A stretch of 11,194 bases of DNA from NCBI GenBank assembly GCA_947489175.1, contig CANLED010000044.1, positions 1 through 11,194 of the forward strand, in the 5' to 3' direction. Below, piece by piece: positions 7,126-11,194 of this stretch; within the stretch, counting starts at the first letter, position 1, and every line of letters starts with the position of its first letter. The notes under the pieces are model-generated. The model was given only the letters and a program-made list of their open reading frames with translations. It made no database searches and was not told the origin of the DNA. Source of the stretch: Chitinophagaceae bacterium. GTDB lineage: Bacteria; Bacteroidota; Bacteroidia; Chitinophagales; Chitinophagaceae. Both the position numbers and the translations under genes were made by a program.

Positions 7126-7653
7126 GGTTTTCTCAAAACCTAATATCACCCCATTAATGCAATACCTCAAACCAGTTGGTGGTGGACCGTCTTCAAAAAC
7201 ATGACCCAGGTGTGCTTTACACCTACCGCATTCAACCTCTGTTCTTTTCATTCCTAGGGTATTGTCTGGCAAATAAATGATGCTCGTCTTAGATACAGGC
7301 TCAAAGAAACTAGGCCAACCACATCCACTTTCATACTTTGCGTTGCTCTTAAACAGCGTATTTCCACAAGCAGCACAGTAGAAAGTACCTTTCTCATCAA
7401 ATTTCTCAAACTTGCTTGTCCACGGTCTTTCTGTTCCTTTTTGACGAGCAATGTAAAACTGCTCGGGTGTCAACGCTTTTTTCCAATCATCTTCTTTCAT
7501 TTCTACTTTTTCTGAACTGTTTCTAGAAAATGCGGGGTTTGTTTTTTCTGATTCGCTCATTTTAGTATTTTCTTTTTTATTTTTTTCTTGTGAAAAGCTA
7601 CAGTTAATATTAACAAATGCGGCTAGCAAAAAGAAGGTAGTTCTTAAAATCAT
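7120..7653 (-). CDS. msrB: Peptide-methionine (R)-S-oxide reductase, exported
   Basis: MsrB reduces the R epimer of methionine sulfoxide in proteins. The 177-residue product has the full domain at about 55-173: GTERPW (73-78), zinc motifs CAAC (93-96) and CGRC (142-145), GCGWPSF (110-116), HLGHVF (148-153) and the catalytic Cys in RYCIN (Cys165). Residue 168 is Gly where Ser is usual (RYCVNS in E. coli). Residues 1-22 are hydrophobic with an end (FSQ) that fits a signal peptide, so the enzyme would repair periplasmic proteins. Cys18 is preceded by VNIN, which is not a good lipobox. A second in-frame ATG at 7560 (MSESEK) would yield a cytoplasmic form. No msrA lies next to it. Stop overlaps the tandem repeat block. 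Confidence 0.93.
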   Translation of the reverse strand: MILRTTFFLLAAFVNINCSFSQEKNKKENTKMSESEKTNPAFSRNSSEKVEMKEDDWKKALTPEQFYIARQKGTERPWTSKFEKFDEKGTFYCAACGNTLFKSNAKYESGCGWPSFFEPVSKTSIIYLPDNTLGMKRTEVECGRCKAHLGHVFEDGPPPTGLRYCINGVILGFEKTK

Positions 7654-7672
7654 ATCGTGTTATTTTTCAAAA

Positions 7673-7680
7673 CAAATCTA
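7673..7680 (-). promoter_or_regulatory. Candidate -7 element for msrB (TAGATTTG)
   Basis: Reads TAGATTTG on the minus strand, a full match to TAnnTTTG, 20 nt ahead of the msrB ATG at 7653, so the leader would be short. No clear TTTG is present at the expected -33 distance. Confidence 0.3.
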
Positions 7681-7682
7681 AG

Positions 7683-7690
7683 TATATTTG
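7683..7690 (+). promoter_or_regulatory. Candidate -7 element for adk (TATATTTG)
   Basis: A full match to TAnnTTTG on the plus strand, giving a leader of about 60 nt before the adk ATG at 7757. It lies two bases from the divergent msrB candidate. A -33 TTTG is not evident, so support is partial. Confidence 0.28.
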
Positions 7691-7756
7691 AGGCTTGAAA
7701 ATCAGTAAAAAACTGACATTCACCTTACTTTATACATCTATTAACAAGAATTGTTC

Positions 7757-8332
7757 ATGTTCAACTTAATTTTATTTGGACCTCCAGGCAGTGGAAAAGG
7801 AACTCAATCAGAAAAACTTATTTCAACGTATGGCTTCAAACACCTTTCTACAGGTGATTTGCTACGTTCCGAAATCAAGAATCAGACAAAATTAGGTTTG
7901 GAAGCGAAGTCGTTTATGGACAATGGCCAGCTTGTTCCTGATGCAGTTGTAATCGGCATGGTGGATGCTGCTATCGGTGCAAATAAGGGTGTAAATGGTT
8001 TTTTGTTTGATGGATTTCCGAGGACAAAAGCGCAGGCAATTGCTCTAGACGAGCTGTTGGGAACTCATGATACTTCAATAAATTTGGTATTGGCGCTGGA
8101 TGTTCCTGAAGATGAGTTAGTTGTAAGGATGATTAAACGTGCCAAGACTTCAGGTAGAAGCGATGATGCTGATGAGAATGTTCAGAAAAACAGGATAGCT
8201 GTCTATAAAAATGAAACCCTGGCAGTAGCTGAGCACTATGCAACGTTTGACAAAGTGATAACGTTGAATGGACTTGGAGATATCGATGTGATTTTTGCAA
8301 GTTTATGTGCTGAGATAGATGCCAGGGCTTAA
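7757..8332 (+). CDS. adk: Adenylate kinase
   Basis: Catalyses ATP + AMP = 2 ADP in the cytoplasm. The 191-residue product starts MFNLILFGPPGSGKGTQ with the P-loop at 8-16. The AMP-binding region contains STGDLLRSEI (31-40) and GFLFDGFPRT (81-90). The lid is the short, zinc-free type, centred on RAKTSGRSDD (128-137) and followed by RIAVYKNET. Length agrees with the short adenylate kinases of Bacteroidota. The ATG at 7757 is preferred over a TTG two codons upstream (7751), because the family begins directly at the first beta strand. The gene diverges from msrB and converges on the carbonic anhydrase gene with only 7 nt between the stop codons, with no hairpin in that gap. Confidence 0.95.
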   Translation: MFNLILFGPPGSGKGTQSEKLISTYGFKHLSTGDLLRSEIKNQTKLGLEAKSFMDNGQLVPDAVVIGMVDAAIGANKGVNGFLFDGFPRTKAQAIALDELLGTHDTSINLVLALDVPEDELVVRMIKRAKTSGRSDDADENVQKNRIAVYKNETLAVAEHYATFDKVITLNGLGDIDVIFASLCAEIDARA

Positions 8333-8339
8333 TTAAGGG

Positions 8340-8972
8340 TTATAAGTTATCGTATTCATAAATTGGGTCGATGTGGGTCCCAGCAGGCATCTCAAAGATG
8401 GGTTTAATCAATCCGTCTTTGAGGCCATATACCCAACCATGAATGTGTGGGGTATTTGAGTTCTTCCAAGCTTTTTGCACTATGGATGTTTTGGCAAGGT
8501 TCATCACTTGCTCCTTAACGTTCAACTCAATCATTTTGTCAACTCTTTCGTCTTCATTTTCAATAGAATCTACTTCTTGACGGTTGAATCTATGTACATC
8601 CTTGATGTTTCTCAACCATTTATCTATGATCCCAATTGAGTTGTTGGTCATGGCTGCTTTAACACCTCCGCAACCATAGTGTCCGCAAACGATGATGTGT
8701 TTTACCTTCAATACTTCAACTGCATATTGTAATACTGATAGCATATTTAAATCAGTGTTTACAACTAAGTTTGCAATATTTCTGTGTACAAAAATTTCAC
8801 CCGGTTGAGTTCCTGTTATTTCATTAGCAGGAACACGGCTGTCGCTGCATCCTATCCAAAGGTATTCAGGTGTTTGTAATTTTGATAACCTTGTAAAAAA
8901 AGTAGGATCATCAGCTACACGTTCAGCGGCCCAGGCTTTGTTCTCTAATAATAATTTTTCGTATGATTTCAT
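8340..8972 (-). CDS. Beta-class carbonic anhydrase
   Basis: Interconverts CO2 and bicarbonate in the cytoplasm. The 210-residue product carries the zinc ligands in CSDSR (Cys42, Asp44, Arg46) and in GHYGCGG (His98, Cys101), the same residue numbers as I recall for E. coli Can. FVHRNIANLV (61-70) follows the first motif as expected, and the C-terminal region includes HGWVYGLKDG. There is no signal peptide. It lies 14 nt after the SulP gene on the same strand, so the two are almost certainly co-transcribed. The pairing suggests that bicarbonate imported by the transporter is interconverted here, or that the anhydrase supplies bicarbonate for carboxylases and pH control. Complete, with no missing residues. 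Confidence 0.95.
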   Translation of the reverse strand: MKSYEKLLLENKAWAAERVADDPTFFTRLSKLQTPEYLWIGCSDSRVPANEITGTQPGEIFVHRNIANLVVNTDLNMLSVLQYAVEVLKVKHIIVCGHYGCGGVKAAMTNNSIGIIDKWLRNIKDVHRFNRQEVDSIENEDERVDKMIELNVKEQVMNLAKTSIVQKAWKNSNTPHIHGWVYGLKDGLIKPIFEMPAGTHIDPIYEYDNL

Positions 8973-8986
8973 TTGAATTAGTTTTT

Positions 8987-10528
8987 TTAAAGTGAATCTT
9001 GCATTTCGTTGAAATCGTTTTTATTAATTTCAACGGTTATATTTTTTAAGTTAGCATGCTCCTTGTAATCATTTATTACATCTACAATGTCTTTATCGAT
9101 GAAATCTGCCCTCGATGAGTCTATTATGACGTATGAATTAGCTGGAATTGCCTCTAATTTACTTTTGATGATCGGTTTATTTAAAAAGGAAACATCTTTT
9201 CTCAGCCTAAGCAGGTAGTTGTTTTTGTCATTAACAACTAAAACACTTGATTTGAAATTACTCTTAATCATAAAAAATAGGGACACAACGCCACCTATTA
9301 ATATACCTATTAAAAGGTCGCTCAAAAGGATCGCAATTACTGTTACTATGAAAGGAATAAATTGGCCCCATCCTTTGTAATAGAATTCTTTAATCATTGG
9401 AATTTTAGCCAATTTATATCCTGTAAAAATGAGGATAGCAGCCAGAGCCGACAAAGGAATTTTATTCAATAAATCAGGGATCAATAAAACAGATGCGAAC
9501 AAGAGGATACCATGTGTGATAGCTGATATTTTAGAAATTCCTCCAGCGTTTACATTGGCCGAACTGCGTACAATCACAGATGTAACAGGAAGTCCACCCA
9601 AAAGTCCTGAAATTATGTTTCCAATGCCTTGGGCTTTCAATTCTCTGTTTGTTGGTGTAACCCTTTTGTAAGGATCGATTTTATCGATTGCTTCAATGCT
9701 TAAAAGAGTTTCTAAGCTCGCTACAATCGCCAAAGTAACGGCAACAGTCCACATCGTTGAATTATTCAGCTGTGAAAAATCAGGTTTGCTGAACAGCCCA
9801 ATAAAGTCACTCATATTTTTAGCAACAGGAAGGTTTACGAGGTGTTCTGCTTGGATTGCCAAAGGTGAATTGTTGACTTTTAAGACTTCATTGACGATTA
9901 AGCCAATTGCTACAACAAGCAGGGGGGCAGGGATTTGTTTTACAATGCTGTTTCGTTTGATTTTTTTATTTTCAAATAGAACAAGAATTGCGATAGAAAT
10001 AATTCCAATGAGTGCCGCTCCAGGGGTTATAAATCCGATTGCTTTAAATATCTCCGAAAAGGTATTTTCATTATCTGCTTGAGAAAAGGTTTCATCTCCT
10101 AAGAAGTCTTTGTCGAACCCCACAAGGTGTGGCAGTTGTTTTAGGATGAGAATGATGCCAATTGCAGCAAGCATTCCTTTTATTACTGAGTTTGGCACAT
10201 AGTCGCCAAGAATACCAGCTTTCAGAAATCCCAGTATCAACTGAATAACTCCAGCGATTACAACTGCTAATAAGAATGTTTCGAATGTTGGCAGTTTTAG
10301 AATGGCAGCTGCAACAATGGCTGTTAAGCCAGCTGCTGGTCCACTCACGCTAAGGGGTGATCCGCTCAAAACTCCAATGACGATGCCTCCAACAACACCT
10401 GCTATGATACCGGAAAACAAAGGTACCTTAGATCCTAGCGCAATGCCTAGGCAAAGGGGTAGTGCAACCAGAAAAACCACTAAAGATGCTGGTAAATCTG
10501 ATTGTAGATTTTTTATGTATTTTTTCAT
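8987..10528 (-). CDS. SulP-family anion transporter with STAS domain (probable bicarbonate transporter)
   Basis: An inner-membrane transporter of the SulP (SLC26) family. The 513-residue product starts at ATG 10528. It has the first-helix signature DLPASLVVFLVALPLCLGIA (11-30), the conserved SVSGPAAGLTAIV of helix 3 (60-72), and the later LGGLPVTSVIVRSSANVNAG region before the last membrane helices. Membrane segments fill about residues 12-425. The remaining 85 residues form a cytoplasmic STAS domain with IIDSSRADFIDKDIVD, the usual strand-loop-helix with a regulatory Asp/Ser loop. SulP proteins carry sulfate, bicarbonate or other anions. The carbonic anhydrase gene directly downstream makes bicarbonate (BicA-like) the best guess, but this is inferred from context. 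The gene lies 47 nt after a small gene of unknown function that probably starts the operon. Confidence 0.92.
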   Translation of the reverse strand: MKKYIKNLQSDLPASLVVFLVALPLCLGIALGSKVPLFSGIIAGVVGGIVIGVLSGSPLSVSGPAAGLTAIVAAAILKLPTFETFLLAVVIAGVIQLILGFLKAGILGDYVPNSVIKGMLAAIGIILILKQLPHLVGFDKDFLGDETFSQADNENTFSEIFKAIGFITPGAALIGIISIAILVLFENKKIKRNSIVKQIPAPLLVVAIGLIVNEVLKVNNSPLAIQAEHLVNLPVAKNMSDFIGLFSKPDFSQLNNSTMWTVAVTLAIVASLETLLSIEAIDKIDPYKRVTPTNRELKAQGIGNIISGLLGGLPVTSVIVRSSANVNAGGISKISAITHGILLFASVLLIPDLLNKIPLSALAAILIFTGYKLAKIPMIKEFYYKGWGQFIPFIVTVIAILLSDLLIGILIGGVVSLFFMIKSNFKSSVLVVNDKNNYLLRLRKDVSFLNKPIIKSKLEAIPANSYVIIDSSRADFIDKDIVDVINDYKEHANLKNITVEINKNDFNEMQDSL

Positions 10529-10575
10529 ATAAAATTAAGCGGGTTCTGAGGAAACAATAAGTAATTCTACATCAA

Positions 10576-10890
10576 TCAGAATCCGGATAGCGGCGGAGGC
10601 GTTGGAATATCATCGAAATTGCGTGAGAAAAAAACAATGTTTAATATAACGTGTATCTTTTTGTTAAGTTGAAAAAACATTAGGCTTTCTAAGTATGATG
10701 AACCCAGCCATTCAATTTTTTTTTCTTTAAATTCGTCTTCACCTTTTTCAGTATCCTTTTTTTCAGCAGAAAATTCTTCCAAATCTTCATATAAGTTGTT
10801 CGGGGAAACCGCAAGAGATAGCTCCTTGATGGGGAATAGCTGAATTGATATAATCAGCAAGAGCATGTATGTGATAAGTTTTTTTGCCAT
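10576..10890 (-). CDS. Hypothetical 104-residue protein heading the SulP/carbonic anhydrase operon
   Basis: I cannot assign a function. The ATG at 10890 (MAKKLITYMLL) is preferred to a TTG three codons upstream. Residues 1-20 form a hydrophobic segment, ITYMLLLIISIQLFPIKEL, which could be an uncleaved membrane anchor or a signal peptide. A strongly charged stretch (roughly 38-58, rich in Glu and Lys) follows, then a moderately hydrophobic part (61-90) and the C-terminus FDDIPTPPPLSGF. The gene is on the same strand as the SulP gene and 47 nt ahead of it, with no terminator in the gap, so co-transcription is likely. It might be a small accessory or regulatory subunit of the transporter, which is inference from context only. 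Small Bacteroidota proteins with a similar layout and a Pro-rich end seem familiar to me, but I cannot confirm homology. Confidence 0.6.
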   Translation of the reverse strand: MAKKLITYMLLLIISIQLFPIKELSLAVSPNNLYEDLEEFSAEKKDTEKGEDEFKEKKIEWLGSSYLESLMFFQLNKKIHVILNIVFFSRNFDDIPTPPPLSGF

Positions 10891-10958
10891 CAGCCGCAAA
10901 AATACAGAGATACTCTCTTTGTTAAGTTAAATGTTTAATAATCTAATTGTAAAATTTT

Positions 10959-11194
10959 CTAGATGTTTAGTCCACCACAAGTACTAATAACTTGTCCAGT
11001 GATATAACTGCTCATATCTGAAGCAAGAAATAGCGTGGTATTGCCAACTTCTTCTGCTGTGCCGAACCTGCCCAATGGGATTTTCGCTAAAAATGCTTTT
11101 GATGCTTCTCCTTCCTGTAAATAGTGGGTCATGTCTGTTTCAATAAAACCTGGGGCTATTGCATTCACCCTTACGTTGCGGCTTCCGAGTTCAA
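10959..11194 (-). CDS. fabG: Short-chain dehydrogenase/reductase, 3-oxoacyl-ACP reductase type (5' end outside window)
   Basis: Only the last 78 codons are present; the gene continues past the right edge. The visible part begins ELGSRNVRVNAIAPGFIETDM, the segment after the catalytic Tyr-Lys in FabG-type reductases, and goes on with PLGRFGTAEEVGNTTLFLASD and SSYITGQVI. It ends CGGLNI. These are the hallmarks of the FabG subgroup of the family, which reduces 3-oxoacyl-ACP with NADPH in fatty acid elongation. The catalytic residues and Rossmann motif lie outside the window, so FabG is preferred over other reductases from sequence style alone. The next gene on the strand starts 68 nt downstream, after a small AGAGA-TAC-TCTCT hairpin, so they may be separate units. 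Confidence 0.88.
   Translation of the reverse strand, partial: ELGSRNVRVNAIAPGFIETDMTHYLQEGEASKAFLAKIPLGRFGTAEEVGNTTLFLASDMSSYITGQVISTCGGLNI

Noticed and set aside
7702..7716. TCAGT-AAAAA-ACTGA hairpin in the msrB/adk spacer
   Set aside because: A 5-bp stem between two divergent starts; no terminator is expected there and the stem is too short to call an operator.
8333..8339. Shared terminator between adk and the carbonic anhydrase gene
   Set aside because: Only 7 nt separate the stops and no inverted repeat with a useful stem spans them.
10890..10905. TATTTTTG on the minus strand as promoter of the 104-residue gene
   Set aside because: It matches TAnnTTTG but lies so near the ATG that the transcript would be leaderless, and no TTTG sits about 20 nt upstream.
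10906..10918. AGAGA-TAC-TCTCT hairpin as terminator of the fabG-type gene
   Set aside because: Stem of 5 bp only. The minus-strand T run follows after two bases, but stability is too low to call.

Overview
The window looks like chromosomal DNA from a member of the Bacteroidota, most likely Chitinophagia or a related lineage. It is AT-rich, start codons rarely have a Shine-Dalgarno sequence, and several signal peptides end in 'AQ' or 'SQ'. Promoter-like sites of the Bacteroidota type (TTTG, about 20 nt, TAnnTTTG) can be seen. Several proteins, such as the short-chain reductase ending in CGGLNI and the large Asp-box propeller protein, are typical of the phylum. The genus assignment is inference. 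I see no phage, transposon, CRISPR array, tRNA or rRNA, and the region reads as ordinary core and housekeeping chromosome.

Left part (1-2872). The window opens inside a secreted amidohydrolase-family protein (minus strand, C-terminus outside the window). Upstream of it, on the same strand, lies a cytoplasmic GT-B glycosyltransferase whose 5' end is odd: there is no in-frame ATG, and a nearby out-of-frame ATG leads into a canonical A AAA AAG slippery heptamer followed directly by a stop codon. Diverging from it is a two-gene plus-strand unit: a 42-residue Cys-rich lipoprotein and an 82-residue protein I do not recognise.

Middle part (2873-7750). A strong hairpin separates that unit from a convergent 1051-residue secreted beta-propeller protein with eleven Asp-box motifs. 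Divergent from the propeller gene is an exported YceI-family protein; the spacer between them holds two inverted repeats and a good Bacteroidota-type promoter. YceI converges on an exported methionine-R-sulfoxide reductase (MsrB). The space between these two is filled by a 28-nt-arm hairpin and a 37-bp tandem repeat with a palindromic core.

Right part (7751-11194). Adenylate kinase (plus strand) diverges from msrB and converges on a minus-strand operon. In order of transcription, the operon is a 104-residue membrane-anchored or exported protein of unknown function, a SulP anion transporter with a STAS domain, and a beta-class carbonic anhydrase. The pairing of transporter and anhydrase points to bicarbonate uptake or CO2/HCO3- balance. 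The window ends in the C-terminal part of a FabG-type short-chain reductase.

No obviously new multi-gene system is visible. The points most worth a second look are the glycosyltransferase start, the unknown third member of the SulP/carbonic-anhydrase operon, the metal-site-free amidohydrolase module, the small lipoprotein unit, and the repeat block between yceI and msrB.
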